Part shown: in pieces, positions 53,071-63,087 of the stretch
Position numbering within the stretch: the first letter of the stretch is position 1
Layout: each line of letters starts with the position of its first letter
Translations under genes and position numbers: made by a program
The notes under the pieces: model-generated
Database searches by the model: none
Seen by the model: the letters and a program-made list of their open reading frames with translations, nothing else
Told to the model about the DNA's origin: nothing
Assembly: GCF_010092985.1 (NCBI RefSeq)
Contig: NZ_CP048106.1
Span: forward strand, 3,348,001-3,412,000
DNA: 64,000 nt
DNA from: Pontibacter pudoricolor
GTDB taxonomy: Bacteria; Bacteroidota; Bacteroidia; Cytophagales; Hymenobacteraceae
Direction: 5' to 3'

Positions 53071-53379
53071 ATGTACGCAATTGTAGAAATCGCAGGTCAA
53101 CAGACCAAAGTAGAGAGCGGTAAGTTCATCTACGCTAACAAGCTTTCCGGCAATGAAGGTGACGCCGTTGAGTTCGCCAATGTTCTTCTTACAGATGATA
53201 ACGGAACCATTACCTTAGGTGCTCCATTCGTAAGCGGTGTTAAAGTGGTTGGTAAAATCCTTGGCAACGTGAGAGGCGAGAAAATCCGCATTTTCAAGAA
53301 GAAGAGAAGAAAAGGGTATAGAAAGTCTAGAGGACATCGTTCTGACTATACGAAAGTTCTGATCGAGAGCATTGGATAA
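53071..53379 (+). CDS. rplU: 50S ribosomal protein L21
   Basis: L21 binds 23S rRNA in the large subunit. The start is taken at ATG 53071 (MYAIVEIAGQQTKVESGK), giving 102 residues, the usual length; a TTG three codons upstream is less likely. The C-terminal KKKRRKGYRKSRGHRSDYT motif is typical. It is followed by rpmA as in most bacteria. The gene contains no AACTATA word. Confidence 0.97.
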   Translation: MYAIVEIAGQQTKVESGKFIYANKLSGNEGDAVEFANVLLTDDNGTITLGAPFVSGVKVVGKILGNVRGEKIRIFKKKRRKGYRKSRGHRSDYTKVLIESIG

Positions 53380-53442
53380 GCAGTAAGAAGAAATTTATCG
53401 TAGAACCATTTCGGGCTCAGGCCTGATTAAATAGTAAACAAA

Positions 53443-53712
53443 ATGGCACACAAAAAAGGAGCTGGTAGTTCTAACAACGGTCGTGAGTCGCACTCAAAAC
53501 GACTGGGTGTTAAGATTTATGGTGGCCAGGAGATTATCGCTGGTAACATCATCGTAAGACAAAGAGGTACGGCACACCACCCGGGTAAAAACGTGGGTAT
53601 GGGTAAAGACCATACTTTGTTCGCACTTATTGATGGCAAAGTAGAATTTAAGAAAAGCGTTAAGAACCGTTCTTACGTTTCTGTAATTCCTAACGTAGTA
53701 GCTGAGGCTTAA
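53443..53712 (+). CDS. rpmA: 50S ribosomal protein L27
   Basis: L27 reaches the peptidyl-transferase centre with its N-terminal tail. The 89-residue protein starts [20 protein letters not shown] and has the signature [20 protein letters not shown]. The N-terminal tail is complete. It is cotranscribed with rplU and ends at a terminator. Confidence 0.98.
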   Translation: MAHKKGAGSSNNGRESHSKRLGVKIYGGQEIIAGNIIVRQRGTAHHPGKNVGMGKDHTLFALIDGKVEFKKSVKNRSYVSVIPNVVAEA

Positions 53713-53734
53713 TACGAACTTTGCAAAGCAACAG

Positions 53735-53767
53735 AAAAGGGATACCGCAAGGTGTCCCTTTTTTTAT
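53735..53767 (+). terminator. Terminator of rplU-rpmA
   Basis: The arms AAAAGGGATACC (53735-53746) and GGTGTCCCTTTT (53751-53762) pair with one wobble around a GCAA loop, followed by a T-run. Confidence 0.9.
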
Positions 53768-53860
53768 TTCTGGGAAGTGTAAAGTTTTGGAACATACGTA
53801 CTTAACTGCCGTATAACAGATTATAAAGAGTTATAGTTAATACAATTAAACTCTTTTAGG

Positions 53861-53885
53861 AAAGGGACACTTAATGTGTCCTTTT
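53861..53885. other. Hairpin upstream of the SAM riboswitch
   Basis: AAAGGGACAC and GTGTCCTTTT pair around a TTAAT loop. The same GTGTCC(C)TTT word occurs in the rpmA terminator (53753) and near the metH leader (54109). It may be a decayed terminator. Confidence 0.5.
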
Positions 53886-53980
53886 CTGCTTTAACCCCCT
53901 TTCTGAATCCGTTCGCAACTATAGTTATAGGCTATTGCAACAAAAATTCGCTTTTTGCGGATAAGTGTAATAACTTGCAG

Positions 53981-54088
53981 CTTCTTATCAAGAAAGACCG
54001 AGGGAATGGGCCCTATGACGTCTTAGCAACCTTGACCAAACTTGGTGCTAACTCCCTTCCGGAACTATGTGATCCGGAGAAGATAAGA
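53981..54088 (+). promoter_or_regulatory. SAM-I riboswitch (S box) upstream of metH
   Basis: The core is recognised from GAGGGAATGGGCCCTATGACG (split at 54000-54020), then TTAGCAACC and GGTGCTAACTCC. The closing P1 helix pairs CTTATC (53984-53989) with GATAAG (54082-54087). SAM-I riboswitches lower expression of methionine genes when SAM is abundant. The aptamer ends 76 bp before the metH start, where GTCCTTTCTT (54110-54119) could pair with the AGAAGGA Shine-Dalgarno at 54150-54156. Control of initiation is inference. Confidence 0.93.
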
Positions 54089-54163
54089 TAGTCCATCCTT
54101 TACTTCGGGTGTCCTTTCTTGATGAGCGGTAGCATTATGCAAAGCGAGAAGAAGGATACCAAC

Positions 54164-57100
54164 ATGAAGAACAACCATCCCATTTACAGTTTATTAAAGG
54201 AACGCGTACTTGTGCTTGACGGCGCAATGGGCACCATGATTCAGCGTTACCAGCTTTCGGAAGCCGATTTTCGTGGCGAGCGTTTCAAAGATCATCCTTC
54301 CGATCTGAAAGGCAACAACGACCTGCTTTCCATTACCCGCCCGGATATCATCAAGAAGATTCATACGGAATACCTCGAGGCTGGCGCCGATATCATCGAG
54401 ACCAATACCTTTAGTGGGACAACTATAGCCATGGCGGACTATGGGTTGGAGCACCTGGTATATGAACTGAACTATGAGTCGGCAAAGATAGCACGGGAAG
54501 CTGCAGATGAAGTAGAAGCTAAAGATCCTTCGCATAAACGCTTTGTAGCCGGCGCCATTGGTCCGACTAATCGTACAGCCTCGCTTTCTCCGGATGTAAA
54601 CAACCCAGGCTACCGCGCCATAACATTCGACCAGTTAGTAGAAGCTTATTATGAGCAGGTGCGTGGTTTGGTGGATGGTGGCGCTGACTTGCTGTTAGTA
54701 GAAACAGTATTTGATACCCTGAACTGTAAGGCTGCCCTTTTTGCAATACAGCAATTCGTAAATGATGGTGGCAAGGAGCTGCCGATCATGGTTTCCGGAA
54801 CTATAACCGATGCCAGCGGCCGTACCTTATCTGGCCAGACCGTAGAGGCTTTCTATAACTCCATCTCGCATGCGCCTTTATTAAGTGTTGGCTTTAACTG
54901 CGCGTTGGGTGCACGCCAGCTAAAAACACACATCCAGGAGCTTTCCCGCATATCAGACTGCTACATCAGCGCTTACCCGAACGCCGGACTGCCTAACGCC
55001 TTTGGTGGTTACGACGAAACAGCCCAGCAGATGGGTGCTATAGTTGAAGAATACCTGAAAGAAGGATTGGTTAATATATTGGGTGGTTGTTGTGGTACAA
55101 CGCCTGTACATACCAAAGTAATTGCAGACTTGGTGCGAAAGTATAAACCGCACGTTCCTACCCCGGTTGCCCCACTTCCACGCTACAGCGGCCTCGAGCC
55201 CCTAACTATAACTCCCGAAAGCCTTTTTGTGAATGTTGGCGAACGCACCAATGTTACCGGCTCCAAAATGTTCTCCCGCCTTATCGTTAACGGTCAGTTT
55301 GAAGAGGCCCTGGCAGTTGCGCGTCAGCAGGTAGAAGGTGGTGCGCAGATTATCGACGTGAACATGGACGAAGGTATGCTTGACTCGGAGCAGGCGATGA
55401 CCAACTTCCTGAACCTGATCGCATCCGAGCCGGATATTTCCAAACTGCCCATCATGATCGACTCTTCGAAATGGAGCGTGATCGAAGCTGGATTAAAGTG
55501 TGTGCAGGGTAAATCTATAGTTAACTCCATCTCCCTTAAAGAAGGCGAAGAAGCCTTTAAAAAACTTGCCCGCAAAGTGCGCCAGTATGGTGCGGCTGTT
55601 GTAGTAATGGCCTTTGATGAAACAGGTCAGGCCGATACGCTGGAGCGCAGAAAAGAGATCTGTGAGCGTTCGTACCGCATCTTAGTTGACGAAGTGGGTT
55701 TTCCGCCACAGGATATTATTTTCGACCCGAACATATTGGCCATTGCTACAGGCATCGAAGAGCATAACAACTATGCCGTTGATTATATTGAAGTAGTAAA
55801 ATGGATCAAGGCCAACCTACCACATGCGCTGATTAGTGGTGGGGTGAGTAACCTTTCCTTCTCGTTCCGTGGCAACGATGTGGTGCGTGAAGCCATGCAT
55901 ACCGTGTTTTTATACTATGCCGTGCAGGCAGGTATGGACATGGGTATTGTAAATGCCGGTATGCTGGGTGTGTACAGCGAAATACCAGCCGAACTGCGCG
56001 ACCTGATCGAAGACGTGATCTTTAACCGCCATCCGGATGCTACGGAAAAACTGGTAACCTATGCCGAAACTATAAAAGGCAAAGGCAAAACCGCTACTGC
56101 AGCCGACACTGCCTGGCGCGACGCACCAGTTAAAGAGCGTCTGGAACATGCGCTGGTGCGTGGTATAGTTGATTTTATTGAAGAGGACACCGAAGAAGCC
56201 CGACAGCAGGCAGCCAAAACACTGGACGTTATCGAAGGACCATTAATGGCTGGTATGGGCGTGGTAGGTGATTTGTTCGGGGCTGGCAAGATGTTTTTGC
56301 CGCAGGTAGTCAAAAGTGCCCGCGTAATGAAAAAGTCCGTGGCCTACCTGTTGCCGTTTATGGAAGCCGAAAAACTGGCTGGCGATACTTCTAAATCTAC
56401 GGCCGGAACTATACTGATGGCAACTGTTAAAGGCGACGTGCACGATATCGGTAAAAACATTGTGGGCGTGGTATTAGCCTGTAACAACTACGAGGTGATA
56501 GACCTGGGTGTGATGGTGCACCTGGACAAGATCCTTTCAGAAGCCGAAGCGCATAAAGTTGATATCATTGGCTTGAGCGGGCTCATCACGCCATCGCTGG
56601 ATGAAATGGTATATGTAGCACAGGAAATGGAGCGCCGGGGCATGAAAATTCCGCTGTTGGTCGGGGGAGCAACTACCTCGCGGGTGCATACAGCCGTGAA
56701 GATTGCGCCACAGTACAGCGGGCCGGTTGTGCACGTGCACGATGCGTCCAGGAGTGTAACCGTAGTAAGCAGCCTGCTGAGCAGCGAACGGGATAGCTAT
56801 ATTTCCGAGATCAAAGCAGAGTATCAGAAGCTGCGCGAAGATCACCTGAGCCGTACCAAAGACCGCGCGTTTGCAACTATAGCTGAAGCCCGCGCCAACA
56901 AGTATAAAGTGGACTGGAACACAACAAAGCCAACCAAGCCGAGCTTTATCGGTAACAAAACTTATACTAATTACCCGCTTTCAGAAATCGTGCCGTACAT
57001 CGATTGGACACCTTTCTTCCATGCATGGGAGCTTAAACGCCAGTATCCGAAGATATTAAACGATCCGGAATTAGGAACGGAAGCCACCAAACTCTTTAAC

Positions 57101-57877
57101 GATGCGCAGGAAATGCTGCAGGAGATCGTGGACAAGCAATTGCTGGAAGCGCGCGCTGTCATTGGCTTTTACCCGGCAAATGTGGAGGCCGATGATACTA
57201 TAGAAGTTTACACAGATGATTCACGTGAAAACGTGCTGACAGAATTCCATACCCTAAGGCAGCAGGGCAAAAAAGGCGCAAATGTGCCAAACCTGGCGTT
57301 TTCTGACTTCCTGGCCCCGAAAGAAACCGGTGTGCGGGATTACATTGGAGGCTTTGTGGTATCGGCAGGTTTTGGTATTGAGAGTTTGCTGGAGAAATAC
57401 CAGGCCGAACACGACGACTATAAATCCATTATGGTGAAAGCCCTCGCCGACAGGTTAGCAGAAGCTTTTGCAGAGCTGATGCACGCTAAGGTTAGAAAGG
57501 AGCTATGGGGTTACGCGCCGGATGAGAATCTGACCAACGAAGACCTGATCAAGGAGAACTATAAAGGTATCCGGCCGGCACCAGGTTACCCGGGTTGCCC
57601 GGACCATACCGAAAAGATAACGCTGTTTAACCTGCTGGATGCAGAAAGAACATCTGGTGTTATACTTACCGAAAACCTGGCCATGTACCCGACGGCTGCT
57701 GTGAGCGGTTTATACTTCTCGCATCCGGAATCGAAATACTTTGGTTTGGGTAAGATTGGCGAAGACCAGGTAGCTGACATTGCACAGCGCAAAGGTATGA
57801 CCAAAGAAGAACTGGAACGCTGGCTGTCGCCTAACCTGAACTATGAGCCAAAGCCGTTGGCACAGCAGGCAGTTTAG
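54164..57877 (+). CDS. metH: Cobalamin-dependent methionine synthase
   Basis: MetH transfers methyl from 5-methyl-THF to homocysteine through cob(I)alamin. I take ATG 54164 ([20 protein letters not shown]), preceded by an AGAAGGA site, giving 1237 residues, close to E. coli MetH. The zinc-binding cysteines appear in VGFNCALGA near residue 243 and GGCCGTTP near 307. The pterin domain follows, then the cobalamin motif DVHDIGKN near 758 and the activation domain with [12 protein letters not shown] near 1137. It is controlled by a SAM-I riboswitch. The gene has about ten AACTATA words. Confidence 0.97.
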   Translation: MKNNHPIYSLLKERVLVLDGAMGTMIQRYQLSEADFRGERFKDHPSDLKGNNDLLSITRPDIIKKIHTEYLEAGADIIETNTFSGTTIAMADYGLEHLVYELNYESAKIAREAADEVEAKDPSHKRFVAGAIGPTNRTASLSPDVNNPGYRAITFDQLVEAYYEQVRGLVDGGADLLLVETVFDTLNCKAALFAIQQFVNDGGKELPIMVSGTITDASGRTLSGQTVEAFYNSISHAPLLSVGFNCALGARQLKTHIQELSRISDCYISAYPNAGLPNAFGGYDETAQQMGAIVEEYLKEGLVNILGGCCGTTPVHTKVIADLVRKYKPHVPTPVAPLPRYSGLEPLTITPESLFVNVGERTNVTGSKMFSRLIVNGQFEEALAVARQQVEGGAQIIDVNMDEGMLDSEQAMTNFLNLIASEPDISKLPIMIDSSKWSVIEAGLKCVQGKSIVNSISLKEGEEAFKKLARKVRQYGAAVVVMAFDETGQADTLERRKEICERSYRILVDEVGFPPQDIIFDPNILAIATGIEEHNNYAVDYIEVVKWIKANLPHALISGGVSNLSFSFRGNDVVREAMHTVFLYYAVQAGMDMGIVNAGMLGVYSEIPAELRDLIEDVIFNRHPDATEKLVTYAETIKGKGKTATAADTAWRDAPVKERLEHALVRGIVDFIEEDTEEARQQAAKTLDVIEGPLMAGMGVVGDLFGAGKMFLPQVVKSARVMKKSVAYLLPFMEAEKLAGDTSKSTAGTILMATVKGDVHDIGKNIVGVVLACNNYEVIDLGVMVHLDKILSEAEAHKVDIIGLSGLITPSLDEMVYVAQEMERRGMKIPLLVGGATTSRVHTAVKIAPQYSGPVVHVHDASRSVTVVSSLLSSERDSYISEIKAEYQKLREDHLSRTKDRAFATIAEARANKYKVDWNTTKPTKPSFIGNKTYTNYPLSEIVPYIDWTPFFHAWELKRQYPKILNDPELGTEATKLFNDAQEMLQEIVDKQLLEARAVIGFYPANVEADDTIEVYTDDSRENVLTEFHTLRQQGKKGANVPNLAFSDFLAPKETGVRDYIGGFVVSAGFGIESLLEKYQAEHDDYKSIMVKALADRLAEAFAELMHAKVRKELWGYAPDENLTNEDLIKENYKGIRPAPGYPGCPDHTEKITLFNLLDAERTSGVILTENLAMYPTAAVSGLYFSHPESKYFGLGKIGEDQVADIAQRKGMTKEELERWLSPNLNYEPKPLAQQAV

Positions 57878-57880
57878 TAA

Positions 57881-57930
57881 TCCAACCACCCCTAACCCGC
57901 CTTAGACAAGGTGGGCTTAGGGTGGTTGGA
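57881..57930. repeat. 50-bp intergenic palindrome between metH and metF
   Basis: TCCAACCACCCCTAACCCGCCTT (57881-57903) is nearly the reverse complement of AAGGTGGGCTTAGGGTGGTTGGA (57908-57930). It resembles the CCACCCCTAACC...AGGGGTGG type of intergenic repeat common in Bacteroidota. It lacks a T-run but could attenuate readthrough. Confidence 0.75.
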
Positions 57931-57986
57931 CCCGGCAAAGTAAAACCAACACTTTAACAGTTAAGCAATTTAACCATCAACATAAA

Positions 57987-58943
57987 TTGAAAGTAACAGA
58001 CCACTTCAGGAATGCCAACGGAAAAACGTTGTTCACTTTTGAAATACTGCCTCCACTAAAGGGGGAGAATATGCGTACCCTTTTCAATCACATCGACCCA
58101 TTGATGGAGTTTGAACCACCTTTTATAGACGTGACTTACCATCGGGAAGAGTATGTGTATAAGCAGCGCGAAAATGGGTTACTGGAGAAGCGCACGACAC
58201 GCAAGCGTCCGGGTACTGTTGGCATTTGTGCGGCTATCCAGAACAACTATAAAGTAGATACAGTGCCGCACCTGATTTGTGGTGGTTTTAACAAAGAGGA
58301 AACGGAGAACGCGTTAATCGACCTGCACTTTCTGGGAATAGATAATGTACTGGTGCTGCGCGGAGATTGTGTGAAGAGCGAACAGCGCTTTGTGCCGGAA
58401 CCTGGCGGGCACCATTATGCAACCGAGCTGATCGGGCAGGTGGTGGATATGAATTGTGGCCGTTACCTGGATGATGAGCAGGCTTTTCATAATAATACTG
58501 ACTTCTGTATTGGCGTGGCCGGTTACCCGGAAAAGCATTTTGAGGCCCCTAACCTGAAATCGGACCTGCGCTGGCTAAAGAAGAAGGTGGAGCTGGGTGC
58601 GGAGTATATAGTAACACAGATGTTCTTCGATAACCAGAAATATTTTGATTTCGTGAACCGCTGCCGTGAAGAAGGTATAACTGTGCCGATCATTCCGGGA
58701 TTGAAACCGATGACCACTAAAAGCCAACTGACCTTACTGCCGAGCCTGTTCCACATTGAAGTTCCGTGTGACCTGGCCGATGCCATAGAAGATTGCCCGG
58801 ATAACAAGGCTGCAGCGCAGGTGGGCGTAGACTGGGCAATACAGCAATCCAAAGAGCTGATGGAATTTGGTGTGCCCTGCCTGCACTATTATTCTATGGG
58901 TAAATCAGAATCAGTCAGAAAAGTAGCCGAAGCTTTATTTTAA
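57987..58943 (+). CDS. metF: Methylenetetrahydrofolate reductase
   Basis: MetF makes the 5-methyl-THF used by MetH; it is a FAD-containing TIM barrel. The first start is TTG 57987 (MKVTDHFRNANGKTLFTFEI). The 318-residue protein has FEILPPLKG near the start (catalytic Glu in this motif), NVLVLRGD near 115, and YIVTQMFFDNQKYFDFV near 208. The length is normal. It lies after metH and an intergenic palindrome and is probably in the same SAM-regulated unit. A terminator follows at 58976. Confidence 0.95.
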   Translation: MKVTDHFRNANGKTLFTFEILPPLKGENMRTLFNHIDPLMEFEPPFIDVTYHREEYVYKQRENGLLEKRTTRKRPGTVGICAAIQNNYKVDTVPHLICGGFNKEETENALIDLHFLGIDNVLVLRGDCVKSEQRFVPEPGGHHYATELIGQVVDMNCGRYLDDEQAFHNNTDFCIGVAGYPEKHFEAPNLKSDLRWLKKKVELGAEYIVTQMFFDNQKYFDFVNRCREEGITVPIIPGLKPMTTKSQLTLLPSLFHIEVPCDLADAIEDCPDNKAAAQVGVDWAIQQSKELMEFGVPCLHYYSMGKSESVRKVAEALF

Positions 58944-58975
58944 GAAACACTCCTTACAAACAACTAAACTACCTG

Positions 58976-59009
58976 AGGCTGGGACTAATGTTCCAGCCTT
59001 CTTTTTTTT
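58976..59009 (+). terminator. Terminator of metF
   Basis: AGGCTGG (58976-58982) pairs with CCAGCCT (58993-58999), followed by TCTTTTTTTT. Confidence 0.88.
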
Positions 59010-59172
59010 AGATGCAGTAAACTCTTGCCGGGTATAAGAAACTATAGTTCCGGAAACCGGGGCTCTATATTTTCTCAAAATTCATTGACATAAATATTTG
59101 AATTCTCGTATGCTTCTCTGTACAACACAGGCAATAATAGCGTGCCTTGATTCTTTTAGTAATACCATACAC

Positions 59173-60390
59173 ATGTCAGCACAAAAATACGATACCATAG
59201 TAGTGGGAGCCGGTTTGGTTGGACTCTCCGTAGCATATCACCTCAAGCAGAATAACCCGGATAGCAAGGTACTGCTCATCGAAAAGGAAGATGCCGTTGC
59301 AAAACATCAGTCAGGGCATAACAGCGGCGTTATTCATAGCGGCATTTACTACAAACCGGGCAGTCTGAAAGCCAGAAACTGTATTGCAGGATATCACTCT
59401 ATTATTGAGTTTGCCGAAGAGCATGGCATCCCTTACGATATATGCGGAAAAATTATAGTGGCAACCTCTGCCGCAGAACTCCCTAAGCTGAATGATATTT
59501 ACGAGCGCGGAATCCAGAATGGGCTGACAGACCTGAAAAGGCTGCACTCATTAGAAGAGATACGCGAGTATGAACCGCATGTGGCTGGTGTAGAGGCTAT
59601 ACATGTGCCCCAGACAGGTATCATCGATTATCCGGCAATGGCTGCTGCGCTGCTGCGCCTGTTTCAGCAATATGGTGGTGAGGCAGCCTTTGGGGAACAG
59701 GTTGTAAAGATCAGGTCTGAGAAGGATAACGTGTATGTGGAGACGACAAAAAACACCTATACTGCTGCCAGCCTGGTTAGCTGCGGAGGCCTTTTCTCAG
59801 ACAGGGTAGCCAACCTGACGGAAAAAGAGAATGACCTCCGGATCATTCCTTTCAGAGGGGAATATTATAAGTTACGGGAGGAGAAAGAGTACCTGGTGCG
59901 CAACCTTATTTACCCGGTGCCGGATCCAAGCTTCCCTTTCCTGGGGGTACACTTTACGCGCATGATACAAGGCGGCATTGAGGCTGGCCCGAATGCTGTG
60001 CTGGCCTTTAAGCGGGAAGGTTATACTTTCAGTGATTTTAATTTTAAAGACACGCAGGATACCTTTAGCTGGCCTGGCTTCTGGAAAATTGCTGCCAAAT
60101 ATGGCAAAACAGGCTTGGGCGAAATGTACAGGTCGCTATCAAAGGCGGCATTTACCAAAGCGCTGCAAAAACTGATGCCCGAAGTACAGGAAAATGACCT
60201 GGTACCTGGCGGAGCAGGTGTAAGAGCGCAGGCCTGCGACAGGAACGGTAACCTGATCGATGATTTTGACATCCTGAACCGCCATAACATCATACATGTG
60301 CGCAACGCTCCTTCGCCGGCGGCAACGTCCTCACTCGCTATCGGGCAGTATATCTGCGATCAGCTGGTAGGCAACAAGGCAACAGTCTAG
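59173..60390 (+). CDS. lhgO: L-2-hydroxyglutarate oxidase
   Basis: LhgO oxidises L-2-hydroxyglutarate to 2-oxoglutarate and passes electrons to the membrane. I choose ATG 59173 (MSAQKYDTIVVGAGLVGLSV), giving 405 residues, because upstream residues have no family character. The FAD-binding GAGLVGLS (residues 12-19) and the motif HQSGHNSGVIHSGIYY follow. The C-terminal GAGVRAQACDRNGNLIDDF is typical. Close relatives include other FAD-dependent oxidases of the DAAO family. The substrate is inferred by family. Confidence 0.9.
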   Translation: MSAQKYDTIVVGAGLVGLSVAYHLKQNNPDSKVLLIEKEDAVAKHQSGHNSGVIHSGIYYKPGSLKARNCIAGYHSIIEFAEEHGIPYDICGKIIVATSAAELPKLNDIYERGIQNGLTDLKRLHSLEEIREYEPHVAGVEAIHVPQTGIIDYPAMAAALLRLFQQYGGEAAFGEQVVKIRSEKDNVYVETTKNTYTAASLVSCGGLFSDRVANLTEKENDLRIIPFRGEYYKLREEKEYLVRNLIYPVPDPSFPFLGVHFTRMIQGGIEAGPNAVLAFKREGYTFSDFNFKDTQDTFSWPGFWKIAAKYGKTGLGEMYRSLSKAAFTKALQKLMPEVQENDLVPGGAGVRAQACDRNGNLIDDFDILNRHNIIHVRNAPSPAATSSLAIGQYICDQLVGNKATV

Positions 60391-60410
60391 CAGTAAGAGC
60401 TCGGCTTAGT

Positions 60411-60456
60411 GGTACTCTATAGTTGCGGAAAAACCGGCGACAAACTATAGAGTACC
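60411..60456. repeat. 14-bp perfect inverted repeat across the cyclase gene end
   Basis: GGTACTCTATAGTT (60411-60424) and AACTATAGAGTACC (60443-60456) are perfect complements with 18 bases between. It overlaps the stop codon and the last codons of the minus-strand gene and includes an inverted pair of the iterated word. It may terminate both convergent genes. Confidence 0.8.
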
Positions 60457-61187
60457 GGTTTGCTTGGGCTGGCATCCAGCTGCAGGCTCGCTATCTGCAA
60501 GTTCAGCAGGTATAAACCGTCTGTAATATGCTCTGGTACATAGATCAGTTCGGTTATAGTAGCGCCGCAACGGGTATATTTAGGGTATTGCCAGAACGCA
60601 TGGTGGCATAAGAGTTTACCTTCGTCCAGTTCGCGGTCTACAGAAGGTAAATCTAAAAGTAAATGCTGCACGCCTTTTTCAGCCAGGTACTGGCCTATCG
60701 TATGTTCTAAATAAGGTGGATTTGTACCGGAATAATGCCGTGTAAGTTTATCGTCTGTGTTTGGTAAGGTGCGGATTATAACAGCTTCCGGTTTCAGGCC
60801 TTCCAGCTGCGCTTTTACATCGTCCAGCAGCACTACATCATCGCCGTTTTCCTGCTTTTGCGGAGCTATAGTTATGAGCTGGGCTACAAATAAAAAGCGC
60901 TTCAGGCAATTGTGGATAGTGGCATGTTCATCAGCAGAGATGTGGCCGTAGCATTCGGTGTGGGTGCCGTTGCCATGCGGCGTGAGGTGCACGCGTTTAT
61001 AGTTGGTACTGCCGCCTTCTGCTACCGATCCTACAAAATCACCAACCCTGATCACATCAAACTGGACCGGCTCTGCCCAGAAACACTCGGGCTGTGGTTG
61101 CCTGTCGTGCAGCGGCATCGAAATATCCAGTGGCTGCAACGGGTTGAAACTATAAACTTGATCGTGGTAGGTAATGCTGGCTTCCAT
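60417..61187 (-). CDS. Cyclase-family protein (kynurenine formamidase-like)
   Basis: This protein of 256 residues (start at ATG 61187; the TTG at 61208 is less likely) has the metal-binding motif HGNGTHTECYGHI of the cyclase/KynB fold, with the HxGTHx pattern intact. The residues DLPSVDRELDEG and YTRCGATITELIYVPE are typical of the family. KynB-type enzymes hydrolyse N-formylkynurenine, but other family members differ in substrate. No kynurenine genes lie nearby. The assignment to the family is firm. Confidence 0.88.
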   Translation of the reverse strand: MEASITYHDQVYSFNPLQPLDISMPLHDRQPQPECFWAEPVQFDVIRVGDFVGSVAEGGSTNYKRVHLTPHGNGTHTECYGHISADEHATIHNCLKRFLFVAQLITIAPQKQENGDDVVLLDDVKAQLEGLKPEAVIIRTLPNTDDKLTRHYSGTNPPYLEHTIGQYLAEKGVQHLLLDLPSVDRELDEGKLLCHHAFWQYPKYTRCGATITELIYVPEHITDGLYLLNLQIASLQLDASPSKPVLYSLSPVFPQL

Positions 61188-61263
61188 AGTTAGCAGGTTT
61201 TCTGGCAAGTATAAGCGAAATTAAGTAAACCTATACGCTGTAACTATAAAAGATTGAGACCTG

Positions 61264-61683
61264 CTATTCTTCGAGCAGCCAATGTACTGCTTCGTCTTCC
61301 GAAGCGAAATCCTGGATCTGGTAAGATATCTCGCCGGCAGCGTCGGCCCTGGCCACCACAGAGGCGAGCGCCAGCTTCTTGAAGAGGTTATCCGGCATGA
61401 CGCGGGCCATCTTTTTTAGCGAAGTGCGGGAGAACAAGCTATAGTACGTGTTGGAAAGCCAGTCTTTTGTTTCGGGCCCGAGTACGGATACCTGCTGTGC
61501 ATTTACAAGTACTCTTTCGGCTTGCTTTTCAGTTATCACATCGTATGCACGCATTGTTTCCGCTACAAACTGGTCATCGTTCAGTGGGCGTAGCCATTCT
61601 GTTCTCACATAAGCAAGACCATCGTCGGCTTCGATTTTGAAGTTGTCTGAACTATAAACTGTTGTAAGTTGAAGCGTTGGCAT
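61264..61683 (-). CDS. STAS-like hypothetical protein
   Basis: This 139-residue soluble protein has alternating strands and helices (RVLVNAQQVSVLGPETKDWL) resembling SpoIIAA/STAS-like domains. Its N-terminal strand YSSDNFKIEADDGLAYVRTE and C-terminal EDEAVHWLLEE support that fold. No catalytic motif is seen and the function is unknown. The similarity is by eye. Confidence 0.7.
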   Translation of the reverse strand: MPTLQLTTVYSSDNFKIEADDGLAYVRTEWLRPLNDDQFVAETMRAYDVITEKQAERVLVNAQQVSVLGPETKDWLSNTYYSLFSRTSLKKMARVMPDNLFKKLALASVVARADAAGEISYQIQDFASEDEAVHWLLEE

Positions 61684-61779
61684 TTACGGGCATAAATTCA
61701 GGTAAGGGTGTTTAGGTTAAAAGACATACGAGTTAAACAGAATTAGGTGCCAACTATATTGTGGATTTAAATCTTAGTC

Positions 61780-62907
61780 TTATTCTGCAAACAGGTCCAG
61801 CGTGATCTGGTCGGCGAGCAGCTTTCCTTTGTCTGTCAGGTAGAGTACATTGTCTTTTATAGTTGCCAGTTCTTTGTGCTGTAGCTCCTGCAAATATATG
61901 TTGTGAGATGCCTGAACATCATAGCTATAGTTGTCGCGCATGTGCACCAGGTCGCAGCCCCAGATCGTGCGCAGTGTGGTAAGCAGGTAGTCGTTTGCCT
62001 GGTCGCCTAACGTAAGTTCTTCTATTTCTGAAGGAATGGTCTGCTGACCGATGGCCTCGGTATACTTACGGTTGTTGGCTACATTATACTGCCGGCTATG
62101 GCCGTTAAACGAATGCGCACTCGGTCCAACGCCTAAATAATGCACACCGCGCCAGTAATTGCTGTTATGTTTCGACTCGTAGCCCGGCTTACAGAAGTTG
62201 GATATCTCATACTGCACAAAACCGTGCTGCGCCATCTGCTCCAGTAAAATCTCGAATTGCTGTGCTGTAAAGTCGTCTTCGGATGGGGTAAACTTGCCTT
62301 TTTTGCTCCAGCGGCCCAAGGCAGTATCAGGTTCTATCGTTAGCGCATAACACGACACATGCTGCACATCAAGCGAGAAAAGCGTTTCCAGGTCTTTCAG
62401 CCAGATGCTGTGGTCTGGTGCCGGAATGCCGTAAATAAGATCTACCGTAATATTATTAAAACCAGCTGCCTGGGCATCTTTCACACACTGTAAACTTTCG
62501 GTGGCGTTATGGGCACGGTTCATCATGCGCAGGTGCGGCTCATGAAACGACTGCAACCCAATGCTCAACCGGTTTATGCCTGCCGCTTTCAGTTCCTGCA
62601 GTTTTTCAGGTTTCAGGTCATCAGGGTTAGCCTCCAGCGAGATCTCAGCAGTAGCCGAAACTATAAACAGGTCTTTTATAGTTTGTAGCAGTAACTGTAG
62701 TTCATCCTGTGTAAGCAAAGACGGTGTGCCGCCACCAAAGTAAATGGTTTCTATCGTTTGGCCCTGCAGGTAATCCCGTCGCAGTTCCAGTTCGCGGGCA
62801 ATGGCATCTATAGTTGCCGTTTTATGCCCCATACTTGTACTGAAATGGAAATCGCAGTAATGGCAAGCCTGTTTACAGAAAGGGATATGAAGGTATATTC
62901 CGGCCAC
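61780..62907 (-). CDS. hemW: Radical SAM heme chaperone HemW
   Basis: HemW is a radical-SAM protein that handles heme rather than coproporphyrinogen. The 375-residue protein has the 4Fe-4S cysteines in HIPFCKQACHYCDFHFS (Cys11, Cys15, Cys18). It has ETIYFGGGTPSLL near residue 57 and the C-terminal HemN-like wing. It lacks the second N-terminal motif of true HemN, as HemW does. The start is GTG at 62907. It is a single gene on the minus strand. Confidence 0.93.
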   Translation of the reverse strand: MAGIYLHIPFCKQACHYCDFHFSTSMGHKTATIDAIARELELRRDYLQGQTIETIYFGGGTPSLLTQDELQLLLQTIKDLFIVSATAEISLEANPDDLKPEKLQELKAAGINRLSIGLQSFHEPHLRMMNRAHNATESLQCVKDAQAAGFNNITVDLIYGIPAPDHSIWLKDLETLFSLDVQHVSCYALTIEPDTALGRWSKKGKFTPSEDDFTAQQFEILLEQMAQHGFVQYEISNFCKPGYESKHNSNYWRGVHYLGVGPSAHSFNGHSRQYNVANNRKYTEAIGQQTIPSEIEELTLGDQANDYLLTTLRTIWGCDLVHMRDNYSYDVQASHNIYLQELQHKELATIKDNVLYLTDKGKLLADQITLDLFAE

Positions 62908-62910
62908 GGA

Positions 62911-63083
62911 TTAATTGTTAAATTGCTGTATTGTTAAATTGTTGATGATCTGGAAACTATAGTTCTTAAAGTATAGCTATAGCCGTTACCTTTGTATAAT
63001 TGCTATAGTTTCTCTGGTGTAATTCGTTGTAGATCATCTATAACTAAACAATTTAGCTAGCAAACAATTCAACAAGTAATAAC
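62911..63083. repeat. AT-rich TTAATTG-word inverted repeat pair
   Basis: Forward words (TTAATTGTTAAATTGCTG, 62911-62928, and ATTGTTAAATTGTTGATG) are followed by TGGAAACTATAGTT, and complementary words (AACAATTTAGC and AACAATTCAACAAG) at 63047-63076. It is the clearest instance of the family and sits between hemW and the POTRA protein gene. Confidence 0.5.
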
Positions 63084-63087
63084 ACAA

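Noticed and set aside
53876..54091. A 71-residue open frame over the SAM riboswitch
   Set aside because: The sequence is fully explained by the conserved riboswitch core and its pairing; the peptide has no family character.
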